From Bacteroidales bacterium (GTDB taxonomy: Bacteria; Bacteroidota; Bacteroidia; Bacteroidales; Muribaculaceae), in assembly GCA_900769345.1 (NCBI GenBank), contig CAAGGJ010000164.1, positions 1-64,000 on the forward strand: DNA of 64,000 nucleotides, written 5' to 3'. Made by a program: the position numbers and the translations under genes. The notes below the pieces were generated by a model. The model saw only the letters and a list, made by a program, of their open reading frames with translations, was not told where the DNA came from and searched no databases. Of this stretch, positions 8,022 to 16,000 are shown one piece after another (the stretch's first letter is position 1; each line of letters begins with the position of its first letter).

Positions 8022-9230
8022 GTGGAAAAAGAACTCACCCTCAACGAGGTCTATCGTGCTTCGCATGTGCTCAAGAGCATCATTCGCCACACCGACCTAA
8101 TAGCCGCTCCCACCATTCGCAAAGGTTGCGAAATATTCATCAAACCCGAAAATCTTCAGGTGACAGGTTCGTTTAAAGTACGCGGCGCAAGTTATATGAT
8201 TTCGCAACTTTCCGACGAAGAAAAGCAGCGTGGCGTGATAGCTTGCTCGGCAGGCAACCATGCTCAAGGTGTGGCATTGGCAGCAGCCAAGTGTGGCATC
8301 AAAGCCACTATCTGCCTCCCTGCTGGCGCTCCCATCTCTAAAGTTGAAGCCACTCGCAGCTATGGCGCCGAGATTTGCCTCGTGCCGGGCGTTTACGACG
8401 ATGCTTATAATCGTGCTTTGCAACTCAAGGACGAAAAAGGCATGACTTTCGTTCACCCCTTCGACGATCCTCAAGTGATAGCCGGTCAGGGCACTATAGC
8501 GCTCGAAATACTCGATGATATGCCCGATGTGGAATGTATCATCGTGCCTATTGGCGGCGGTGGCCTAATCAGCGGCGTGGCTTATGCAGCCAAGCAGATT
8601 AACCCCAAAATCAAGGTCTACGGTGTGCAAGCCGAGGGCGCTCCAAGCATGTATAACAGTCTCGCCCACAACACTATCGAACGCCTCGATAGTGTGTCGA
8701 CCATAGCCGACGGTATAGCCGTGAAAGAACCGGGCAAAAACACCTTTGAGTGCTGCAAAAAGTGGGTCGACGAAGTGGTTACTGTAAGCGAAGATGAAGT
8801 GTGCGCCGCCATTCTACACTTGCTCGAAAAGCATAAGATGGTGGCTGAAGGCGCCGGCGCAGTATCGGTGGCTGCCGCTATGTATGGCAAGGTGCCTGTA
8901 GAGGGCAAACGCACTGTGTGCATAGTGAGCGGAGGTAACGTCGACGTCACTTTCTTGAGCCGTATCATATCACGCGGTTTGGTGAAGAGCGGTCGCGAAT
9001 GCACTCTCGCTCTCGAACTTGCCGACAAGCCAGGTCAACTCCACGAAGTGACTCAGGTGATAGCTCAACTGGGTGCCAATGTGCTCTCGGTGATACACGA
9101 ACGAAGCGCCAACCAGGTGGCAAATGTCAACTCGTGCATCCTTCGCGTGGCAATGGAAACTCGCAACCACGAGCATATCCGCCAAATCATCGATGCGCTA
9201 AATGCCAAAGGCATTCGCACAATAGAATAA
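8022..9230 (+). CDS. ilvA: Threonine ammonia-lyase (threonine dehydratase) with C-terminal ACT domain
   Basis: The 402-residue fold-type II PLP enzyme has the lysine motif TGSFKVRGA (Lys at about 52) and the phosphate-binding loop GGGGL (178-182). It converts threonine to 2-oxobutanoate and ammonia, the entry step to isoleucine, and can also act on serine. A single ACT domain (about 325-400, starting near ECTLALELADKPGQL) suggests amino-acid feedback. The length matches the ~400-residue single-ACT type rather than the longer biosynthetic IlvA of enterobacteria. Translation starts at GTG (8022), since no in-frame ATG is suitably placed. It follows ridA and ends at a strong terminator. Confidence 0.93.
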   Translation: MEKELTLNEVYRASHVLKSIIRHTDLIAAPTIRKGCEIFIKPENLQVTGSFKVRGASYMISQLSDEEKQRGVIACSAGNHAQGVALAAAKCGIKATICLPAGAPISKVEATRSYGAEICLVPGVYDDAYNRALQLKDEKGMTFVHPFDDPQVIAGQGTIALEILDDMPDVECIIVPIGGGGLISGVAYAAKQINPKIKVYGVQAEGAPSMYNSLAHNTIERLDSVSTIADGIAVKEPGKNTFECCKKWVDEVVTVSEDEVCAAILHLLEKHKMVAEGAGAVSVAAAMYGKVPVEGKRTVCIVSGGNVDVTFLSRIISRGLVKSGRECTLALELADKPGQLHEVTQVIAQLGANVLSVIHERSANQVANVNSCILRVAMETRNHEHIRQIIDALNAKGIRTIE

Positions 9231-9271
9231 TGGCTATAACTGCCAAATTTTCGGCAATAGAATAAAACACC

Positions 9272-9313
9272 ATCGCGGGCAGGCTTCCCTATTCAGGAAA
9301 TCCTGCCCGCGAT
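9272..9313. terminator. Strong terminator after ilvA
   Basis: A perfect 12-bp GC-rich stem (atcgcgggcagg at 9272-9283, complement at 9302-9313) is followed by attct and a long T-run. It separates the convergent ilvA and AI-2E-type permease genes. Confidence 0.9.
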
Positions 9314-9344
9314 ATTCTATTTTTTTTGTTATTATCAAATAAAT

Positions 9345-10502
9345 CTACTCAGCGTGCTGCTCCACCGATTGCTTTGGGGCATCTACATCGGTTTTTTGAC
9401 TTTTGGCAAGCACTTCGTTCTCGCCATCCATAGTAAGAACATATTGCTTATAGTAACTAAGTAACAATGCAGTTAGCGGCAAAGCTATGATAAGTCCCAC
9501 GAAACCGAGCAACGAACCCCAAACCGACAACGATAGCAATATCAGCACCGGATTGATGGCCATATACTTGCCCATGATGCGAGGCGTAAGATATAGGTCT
9601 TGGAAGGCTTGCACCACGCAATATACCACGGTGGTCCAACCGCAAAGAGCCCAGAAATTGCCGCCAGTGGCAACTGCATCCACCAGGCACAGGAAGAATG
9701 CTATAGGAATAGAGATAAGTTGCAGATATGGCACCAGGTTGAGCACTCCGATAAAGAGTCCGAGCACCACAGCCATAGGGAATCCCACAAGCGAGAAGCC
9801 TATGGCGAACAATATGCCCACTATCAGCGCAATCAGCGACTGGCCGCGGAAATACATGTTCATGGCACGCTTCACATCGTTCACCACATCGAGCACGCCG
9901 CTGCGATAGCGGTGCGGAATGGCGCGCGAAAAGCCTTTCGACACCTTCTCATAGTCGATAAGGATGAAGATGAGGTATAGCACAGCTATGAACCACGATA
10001 GTATGTTCATTATCACATTAGCTGTAGCCCCCACAAACATCCACGTCTCCTTAAACACGTCGCTTACGAGATTCATCCACTGCTCCTTGCTGAGCAGATT
10101 CACTATCACATTCACATCGACATATTGGCGAATAAATTCGAGAACTTCGGGCGGCAAATAGTTAATATCCAAGCGTTTCGACGCATATTCGCCGAGCATC
10201 ACCACCATATGGCTTGTCTCGTCGTAGATATACGGCAAGAGCACATACATAGCACCCGATATGATGCCTATCACCATGAGCAAGGTCACCACCACGGGCA
10301 GAACATTGTTCTTGCAGTGCATCCATCGGCGATTGAACTTCACCAGCGGGTGGATGATATAGGCCAAAAGGCATGCCACGAAGAATGGCAATAGCACGCC
10401 ACTCAGATAATTAATCAGATATACCACAGCCACCACGCATACCGCTGCAAATACTATGCGCACCACGCGGTCGAAATCATATTTCCGTCGTTCTTCCACC
10501 AT
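9345..10502 (-). CDS. AI-2E family transporter (TqsA/PerM-like membrane permease)
   Basis: The 385-residue inner-membrane protein has about eight hydrophobic segments. Two occur near residues 12-45 and one near 70-90, followed by a soluble loop (about 95-150) and a cluster from about 155 to 355. The family signatures LSGVLLPFFVACLLAYIIHP, PYLQLISIPIAF and PRIMGKYMAINPVLILLS are present. The family is named for the autoinducer-2 exporter TqsA, but most members have no known substrate. The C-terminal tail is charged. It begins 41 bp after the upstream esterase gene, so the two are probably co-transcribed. Confidence 0.88.
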   Translation of the reverse strand: MVEERRKYDFDRVVRIVFAAVCVVAVVYLINYLSGVLLPFFVACLLAYIIHPLVKFNRRWMHCKNNVLPVVVTLLMVIGIISGAMYVLLPYIYDETSHMVVMLGEYASKRLDINYLPPEVLEFIRQYVDVNVIVNLLSKEQWMNLVSDVFKETWMFVGATANVIMNILSWFIAVLYLIFILIDYEKVSKGFSRAIPHRYRSGVLDVVNDVKRAMNMYFRGQSLIALIVGILFAIGFSLVGFPMAVVLGLFIGVLNLVPYLQLISIPIAFFLCLVDAVATGGNFWALCGWTTVVYCVVQAFQDLYLTPRIMGKYMAINPVLILLSLSVWGSLLGFVGLIIALPLTALLLSYYKQYVLTMDGENEVLAKSQKTDVDAPKQSVEQHAE

Positions 10503-10543
10503 TTGTGTCTGCTATTCTTATTTCTGTAGTTTAATGTCTTGTA

Positions 10544-11314
10544 TTAATTGCGTCGCTGGGCGAAAAGCCACGACATAAAGTCGGGCATCGAGAATGCCGG
10601 ATTCCAGCTGCCATGTTCCACACCGGGAAATTCGGTGTATTTCACCTCGGCGCCCACCGAACGGAGTTTGCGATAAGCCTCGCGCGAGCCATCGAGTGGC
10701 ACCGTGGTGTCGGCATCGCCATGATAGATGCTCCACTTGGTGTGCTTCACCGCAGGCGTTATGCGCAACGGATTCACCGTGCCGCAGATAGGCACTGCTG
10801 CAGCAAACAGTTCGGGATAGCGTATCACCATATCATAAGTCGACATTGCGCCCATCGATAAGCCCATTATATACACGCGCTTAGGATCTACATTCTGCTC
10901 GGCAAGGTATTTCATAATAAGCGCATGCACGCCTCTGATAAATGCCGATGGCTGCTCCTGAATAGGCATCTCTTGCGGAACGAGCGACAAGGGGCGGTCG
11001 ATATATGCTCCATATTTGCCACTCGGACACTGCGGAAACACCACATAGCAAGGATATTTCTCTCGATTGACGGGATTGAGAAATTGCTGCGAACCGTGAA
11101 AAAGTTGCGCCTGATTGTCCTCGCCGCGCTCGCCGGCACCATGCAGAAACACCACAAGCGGATATTTCTCGCCCGGTTTCACCTGTTGCGGCGCAAGCGC
11201 ACAATAGCGCAAAGTGTCACCATCATTTATGAGTTCGCATTTCTCGTATTTCTCTTGAGCCATAGCTGCCACGCTCAGCGCCACAGCCATGATTAAGGTA
11301 ATTACATACTTCAT
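10544..11314 (-). CDS. Secreted alpha/beta-hydrolase, PHB-depolymerase/esterase-like
   Basis: The 256-residue protein starts with a signal peptide (cleavage near AMAQ, residue 20). The catalytic triad is visible: Ser at about 153 in GLSMGA, Asp at about 202 in HGDADTTVP, and His at about 234 in GVEHGSW. The oxyanion segment is FLHGAGERG (about 56-64). The layout fits the prolyl-oligopeptidase/esterase-PHB type often annotated as phospholipase/carboxylesterase or feruloyl-esterase-like. Its substrate cannot be given. It precedes the AI-2E-type transporter gene at short distance. Confidence 0.8.
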   Translation of the reverse strand: MKYVITLIMAVALSVAAMAQEKYEKCELINDGDTLRYCALAPQQVKPGEKYPLVVFLHGAGERGEDNQAQLFHGSQQFLNPVNREKYPCYVVFPQCPSGKYGAYIDRPLSLVPQEMPIQEQPSAFIRGVHALIMKYLAEQNVDPKRVYIMGLSMGAMSTYDMVIRYPELFAAAVPICGTVNPLRITPAVKHTKWSIYHGDADTTVPLDGSREAYRKLRSVGAEVKYTEFPGVEHGSWNPAFSMPDFMSWLFAQRRN

Positions 11315-11766
11315 AGCATTTGCAATTTATTGATTTTTACTTCCACCAAACAAAAATAATACTTATTTTGCACATTTCACCACCGTTTTTTGTATATTTA
11401 CATCGCTTTAACAAAATCGTTGAAAAAGAAAGGATTTTGATAATGAGAATCTTGCTAAGTGCGACCCGTCCGACCTCTCTGACAAGTCAGACTGAAAATA
11501 GCACTCCTCCCATCAACCCCCAAAAAAGGAGACCTCTTCGCGGGGTCTCCTCTTATAGTGTGCGTGTTTCATGACATCAACAATCATACAGGGTAGGTTA
11601 ACTTTCTTACTCTCATGGATAACGTTTTTCGTGTGTGTTTTTACTATAATCTCATACTACACTTGTTTGTTATATCTAATCTTATCACGATGCAAAGGAA
11701 CCACGAAGCCGCGCAAATATTTTTCGCACTCGCGTTAAACAAATGTTAAAATCACCGACATTTGCA
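11315..11766. other. 452-bp intergenic region with a minus-strand terminator
   Basis: There is no convincing protein gene. It holds the promoter box of 10544-11314 at 11351-11358 (minus strand reads TATTTTTG), a small perfect hairpin tctgac-aa-gtcaga at 11477-11490, and a terminator at 11522-11551. About 215 bp separate that terminator from the end of the gene at 11767-12573. This is either a long 3' tail or room for a small RNA. Confidence 0.5.
11522..11551 (-). terminator. Minus-strand terminator
   Basis: The stem aggagacc/ggtctcct (11527-11534 with 11544-11551) is followed on the minus strand by six T (complement of 11522-11527). It would end transcripts from 11767-12573 or from an RNA in between. 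Confidence 0.75.
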
Positions 11767-12573
11767 TCAAAAATCGTCGTGCCACTCCTCAATGGTGCTA
11801 TCGCAATTATCTTCGAAATCATCGAAATACGGCAACCATTCCGGCAACTTATCCTCTGCAATTTCGCCGTGCAATATCTTGAATATCAAGACTTCCCAAG
11901 CCTTCACATAAGCATCAAGCTCTTCGCTGTCGCCCGAATAATCCAAGTTATCGAAGTTCTCTATCACATTGAGCGCTGCCAATTTTTCCTCTATATCTTC
12001 TTCGCCAATGCAGTTGCACTTCATACCGCTAAAGAGTTCATCATCTTCCACTTGACCATATATCAAGCCACGAGCTTCGGCAGCAGTAAGACGCACGGCA
12101 TAATCCTCCTCTTCGGCAAACAAATAGTCGCCTGTAGCATCGGTCACACTGATTCGGAATGTATATAAGTCATCGCTCAAATTCTGCAGTTCTGAGCGCA
12201 ACTCTTCATACTCCTCCTCATCATCGGAATCGGCATCCTCTATGCGGTATAGGAGGTCCTGCAGTTCGTTTGGCACCGGATCCACAACGGTGACATAGGG
12301 GTCGCCGTTAGGCCACGAGCACTCGTAAGCCAAATTGCGCAACTCCTGATCTACTTCGAAAGGCATCATCGCCACATCTTCGAAAACTTCGTTGTGACCG
12401 ATGCGACTGTTGAGCACATACATCATCTCATCGCGCGCGATTTCCAATTCGCTATCGGTGCAATAAACCCCGTCACAAACGCCTTCTCCACAGCAACGCA
12501 CCACACACCGGAATGTCATTGGCTTCACGCCCTCGAGCAACGCCTTGCGTGCTATTCTTGCTCTTTCTTCCAT
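11767..12573 (-). CDS. Very acidic cytoplasmic protein of unknown function
   Basis: The 268-residue protein has no signal peptide or membrane segment. It is strongly acidic throughout, with stretches such as DADSDDEEEYEEL (about 113-125) and YFDDFEDNCDSTIEEWHDDF at the C-terminus. The N-terminal part carries a cysteine-rich segment (CVVRCCGEGVCDGVYC, about 23-38) that could bind a metal. I recognise no family. A promoter box (minus strand TAATTTTG, 12614-12621) lies 41 bp before the start, directly behind the terminator of the upstream operon. Confidence 0.65.
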   Translation of the reverse strand: MEERARIARKALLEGVKPMTFRCVVRCCGEGVCDGVYCTDSELEIARDEMMYVLNSRIGHNEVFEDVAMMPFEVDQELRNLAYECSWPNGDPYVTVVDPVPNELQDLLYRIEDADSDDEEEYEELRSELQNLSDDLYTFRISVTDATGDYLFAEEEDYAVRLTAAEARGLIYGQVEDDELFSGMKCNCIGEEDIEEKLAALNVIENFDNLDYSGDSEELDAYVKAWEVLIFKILHGEIAEDKLPEWLPYFDDFEDNCDSTIEEWHDDF

Positions 12574-12613
12574 AATCTTACCGTTTTATTATGTTTCACA
12601 ATCATTGATGCCA

Positions 12614-12621
12614 CAAAATTA
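12614..12621 (-). promoter_or_regulatory. -7 promoter box for 11767-12573
   Basis: The minus strand reads TAATTTTG, matching TAnnTTTG. It lies only 4 bp beyond the hairpin that ends the upstream operon. Confidence 0.5.
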
Positions 12622-12625
12622 GAAA

Positions 12626-12654
12626 GCAGATGGGCAAAAATTTCACCCATCTGC
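12626..12654 (-). terminator. Terminator of the DUF4493/PCMD operon
   Basis: A perfect 9-bp stem (gcagatggg at 12626-12634, complement at 12646-12654) has an 11-nt loop. On the minus strand it is followed by tttctaatttt. It lies 65 bp past the last gene of the operon. Confidence 0.75.
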
Positions 12655-12719
12655 CTAAATAAATATTAAAAATATTCTAAATTCTGCTGAAATATCCTAT
12701 TTCGCAGCAAAAATTAGCA

Positions 12720-14312
12720 TCAATAGTCCCATTCGAGGGAGAAATCGTCGACCCAAAGTGTGCTTCCGTCGCCGCCGGTGAAGTAATCGCCGTATTTACT
12801 TGCCGAACAAACAATCAAAATGTATTTTGGACGGCGGTTTGTGGCGCGATACTCGAGTTCGATATCAAATTCGGTCCACTGCCCTACTGTTTCGCCCTTT
12901 TCGAGTTTGCCGATGGCTATCACATTGGGTGAATTGGCGTCGAATAGCTGACGATTGTTGGGATTGGTTCGAATCTCATACGGAGAGTCCCAATCGGTGA
13001 GCGCGATATAGATAGAGCATGTGTCGGGACGGCCCTTATAGTCGGTAAATTCCGACGATGTGTGGCTGATGTCCTCACATTTATACTTATAGTGACCTCT
13101 CAAACGCGTTGGGCGGCCTGTGAATGGGCGTCCGAAGTTCAGAATACCGTTAGTACCATCGGTGCGAACGTAATCGCCCGTGAAGAGGTTGCCCGCAGCC
13201 AACTTGCCCACTACGCCAATGCCCACAAACTTAGTGTTGAGTTCGGCGCAATGACCTTTTCCACCGTTCCAAGTGTCGTCGCCGGGCACGCTATTGCTGT
13301 TGCCGAGCGTAGTAGCGCCCTTGTTACCGGTTCCCCAATAAGCGTCCTTGCCTTCTACCCACGGGCACCAAATCTTGCCGTCGAGCCACCAGTCGTTGAA
13401 GTCGAGATTCGGCACGCTGAGTTCGCTGTCGGTAGTGATTTCGGCAGATGCGCTTACCATATCGCCACTCACGGCACGCACCTCATAGGTGGTGACTGGT
13501 GTCAAGCCGGTGAGGCGAGCCACAAACGAACCTCCCTTATGCGTTATCATCGATTCGGGCACCGAGGTCCACGCCACACTGCCCTTGATGCGATATTCGA
13601 AGCCATTCTTCTTGCCTTCTTCAGCCGAGCCGTAGAGCCAAGCCACGCGAGTCCACGCATCGGCTCGCGTGAGCTGAACATCTTGGTCGGAACGCACCAC
13701 ATAGATGGTCCAATTCTCTACCGAGGTGTGATATGTGATTTTCACATGCTTCACTGTCGAAAAGTCGGTGGTAACGCCTTCGAGCGACGGCGTATAGGTA
13801 GAAATCTCGGCAGGACCGAGTTTCATCGATGTCACCGTGATTTGCGTCAAGTCGGCGCTTTTGGGCACATAAGCCACCACGCGCTTGGCGGGAACGTCGA
13901 TTATCGAAGCACCCACTTGACCTGCCACAGTGAAATAGCGTTCTATCTCCTGCTCGGCACGGATGAGCCAAGTATAGTCCTGATAGAGCGAAAGCACCAC
14001 GCTGAAAGGCTCCGACGAGAGATTGATGCCGCCGCGTATGTCTGGACTGATGGTAGCATCTTCGGTAATGGCGTAGTCGGTGATGCGCACATCGCTCAGA
14101 TTGGCTGTCTCATCGAGGTTGAGCGTAACCACCTGATTTTTAGCATCGATAGCAGCCTTGCCCACCAGATGTTCGGCATCAATGGACAAAAATGCACATT
14201 TCACTATGGGATAAGGAATATCGTTTTTCAAGCAACTCGTGGCAATTGCTGCCATAAGTGTCAACGCTGTGCTTAGCAATATCAATGGTCTGATTATCTT
14301 CATTTTCATCAC
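12720..14312 (-). CDS. PCMD-domain surface lipoprotein
   Basis: The 530-residue lipoprotein has a lipobox ending AIATSC, followed by LKND, which is compatible with surface export. Two Ig/beta-type segments (about 30-200) precede a fibronectin III-like stretch (about 205-295, ending in GLTPVTTYEVRAV). The C-terminal half (about 300-530) is a PCMD-type beta-sandwich (putative carbohydrate metabolism domain). It closely parallels the C-terminus of the 715-residue protein of the same operon: VRTDGTNGILNFGRPFTGRP here, LKTDGTDGILGWGRKFESRP there. It lacks the N-terminal DUF4493 domain of its neighbours. It is the last gene of the six-gene operon. Glycan binding is a family-based guess. Confidence 0.8.
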   Translation of the reverse strand: MMKMKIIRPLILLSTALTLMAAIATSCLKNDIPYPIVKCAFLSIDAEHLVGKAAIDAKNQVVTLNLDETANLSDVRITDYAITEDATISPDIRGGINLSSEPFSVVLSLYQDYTWLIRAEQEIERYFTVAGQVGASIIDVPAKRVVAYVPKSADLTQITVTSMKLGPAEISTYTPSLEGVTTDFSTVKHVKITYHTSVENWTIYVVRSDQDVQLTRADAWTRVAWLYGSAEEGKKNGFEYRIKGSVAWTSVPESMITHKGGSFVARLTGLTPVTTYEVRAVSGDMVSASAEITTDSELSVPNLDFNDWWLDGKIWCPWVEGKDAYWGTGNKGATTLGNSNSVPGDDTWNGGKGHCAELNTKFVGIGVVGKLAAGNLFTGDYVRTDGTNGILNFGRPFTGRPTRLRGHYKYKCEDISHTSSEFTDYKGRPDTCSIYIALTDWDSPYEIRTNPNNRQLFDANSPNVIAIGKLEKGETVGQWTEFDIELEYRATNRRPKYILIVCSASKYGDYFTGGDGSTLWVDDFSLEWDY

Positions 14313-14336
14313 TATATTCGAGAGAGGGAAAACATA

Positions 14337-15248
14337 TTATAGATACACCGAAACACCCATATTCAGGTTGAATAGGTTGAATTTAAACTTAGCGCCGCTC
14401 GAGGAGAAATTGCCCTCATCGGTGCCGTTGGTCACCTGGTGCTCGCGCTTCCAGTACCAGCCGAAAATACCGAACGACACGTTAAATGCCACCTTTTCCT
14501 GGATAAAGACACACATACCGGGCGAGAAATCCAGTCTAAAAGCATTGCTGCTCGACTTGGTTTCCTTGGGCTCATCGTTATAGAGTCGCGAAAACGAGCC
14601 GGAGCCTCTATCGTAGCGCAGAGCCACCTCGTTGAAGAGCGCAAAACGGCGTCCACGGTCAAGACCGATATAATTGCGATGGAACACCGAGAGCGATGTG
14701 GTTTTGGTATGATATGACACATCGCGCATATCGAACGAAATGTCGTCCATTATGTCGGCACTGAGGCTGTTGAGGTCGAAATCGGTGCTGCTGAGCCCGA
14801 ATCGCACACCCACTTCCTTGTTGTGCTTATAGAAATAGCTCATGTGCGGCTTTACGGAGTAGGATTTAGCGCTAAAGTTGAGATTGGCTATCAGATTGAG
14901 CATCTGCATATCATCGGTGCTGATTTCGCCATACGAAGCGAGCAGACCGCACGAAAATTGTCCTTTTGGCACAAACAGATAGGCAAAAATGCCACGATCG
15001 TAGCGTCCGTAATTTTTCTCGGGCAGGATAATGCTTATAGTGTCGTTTCCCACTATCACCAGGTCCACATCATCGGTTTCGAGTTGGTCAAGCACCGCCT
15101 GTGGCACCGTCGTTACGCTATCGGTAGGGCTGACCTTATGTTCCGTCATTTCCCCCTCACTTGCGGTAGCACATAGTGGCATCAGCATTGCCACAAGCAC
15201 TGCCAACATCGTTTGCCATATATTGATTACTCTTTTCATTGCATTCAA
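14337..15248 (-). CDS. Outer-membrane beta-barrel protein, operon paralogue 2
   Basis: The 303-residue protein has a signal peptide (cleavage near CATAS), an acidic linker of about 70 residues, and then a barrel-like region. It resembles the 246-residue neighbour at 15260-16000: FVPKGQFSCGLLASYG versus FVPKGQWVVGLSADYS, RRFALFNEVALRYDRG versus KRFGIINEVNLRYGLS, and matching C-termini (LFNLNMGVSVYL versus LFSISIGVAFYL). The two are tandem paralogues. The C-terminal aromatic strand fits outer-membrane insertion. It could start at Met 4. Its role is unknown. It sits between the other barrel gene and the PCMD lipoprotein. Confidence 0.75.
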   Translation of the reverse strand: MNAMKRVINIWQTMLAVLVAMLMPLCATASEGEMTEHKVSPTDSVTTVPQAVLDQLETDDVDLVIVGNDTISIILPEKNYGRYDRGIFAYLFVPKGQFSCGLLASYGEISTDDMQMLNLIANLNFSAKSYSVKPHMSYFYKHNKEVGVRFGLSSTDFDLNSLSADIMDDISFDMRDVSYHTKTTSLSVFHRNYIGLDRGRRFALFNEVALRYDRGSGSFSRLYNDEPKETKSSSNAFRLDFSPGMCVFIQEKVAFNVSFGIFGWYWKREHQVTNGTDEGNFSSSGAKFKFNLFNLNMGVSVYL

Positions 15249-15259
15249 AAAAAGGAAAA

Positions 15260-16000
15260 TTACAAATAGAACGCCACTCCTATGGAGATGGAGAATAGGT
15301 TAACCTTAAAATTAGCCGATTTCATCTTGGTGTTGGATATGTGCACTTGGTCGGTTATCTGTTTATTCTTAGAGTAGCCGAATTCGAGCACACCCACATT
15401 CACTTCGAGGGCCGAATAGTTGTTGAGAAACATCATCAACCCCGGCTGAACACCTATATTGATAGAATGTGTGCGCATAAAGGTGCCGGTGAAGTCCTCA
15501 CCGGTGCCGTTGCTTATCTTCGACTCGCTAAGTCCGTAGCGCAGATTCACCTCATTGATGATGCCGAAGCGTTTCGACTTGCCTATACTCATATAGTTGC
15601 GCAGCAATGCCGTACTGCCAAAATTCTGCGTAATGATATACGCATTTTCCACATCGAAGGAATCCTCACTTGAGAGAACAACATCGGCGCTGCTTAATTT
15701 TGTGCGCATTCTACTGTAAGAAAAGCGAGCTCCCAGTCCCAGGTCGTCCTTCACCATATAGCACAACATTGGGCTCAACTTAAAGTTGTAATTGTCGCCG
15801 GTGATGTTTTCCACCACAAGAAACTGGTAGTTATCGTATTTGCTCTGCGAATAGTCGGCACTCAAGCCCACCACCCATTGCCCTTTGGGCACAAACATGG
15901 TCTGCTCGATATTCCTACTGAAATGCGATTGTCCTTGGACGCACAAAGCGCCCAAGAACAAACACAAAATGGTAATATTTAATCTAATTCTATTTATCAT
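15260..16000 (-). CDS. Outer-membrane beta-barrel protein, operon paralogue 1
   Basis: The 246-residue protein has a signal peptide (cleavage near CVQGQ) and then regularly alternating beta strands ending in FSISIGVAFYL, typical of an outer-membrane barrel. It is paralogous to the 303-residue protein 11 bp downstream. Its ATG (16000-15998) overlaps the TGA of the upstream 715-residue lipoprotein gene by 4 bp, which indicates translational coupling with that lipoprotein. A barrel coupled to surface lipoproteins suggests a complex or an export/anchor role (inference). Confidence 0.78.
   Translation of the reverse strand: MINRIRLNITILCLFLGALCVQGQSHFSRNIEQTMFVPKGQWVVGLSADYSQSKYDNYQFLVVENITGDNYNFKLSPMLCYMVKDDLGLGARFSYSRMRTKLSSADVVLSSEDSFDVENAYIITQNFGSTALLRNYMSIGKSKRFGIINEVNLRYGLSESKISNGTGEDFTGTFMRTHSINIGVQPGLMMFLNNYSALEVNVGVLEFGYSKNKQITDQVHISNTKMKSANFKVNLFSISIGVAFYL

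Noticed and set aside
13062..14276. 404-residue plus-strand open frame opposite the PCMD lipoprotein
   Set aside because: It has no recognisable domain or signal. The minus-strand gene has a lipobox, domain pattern and operon position.
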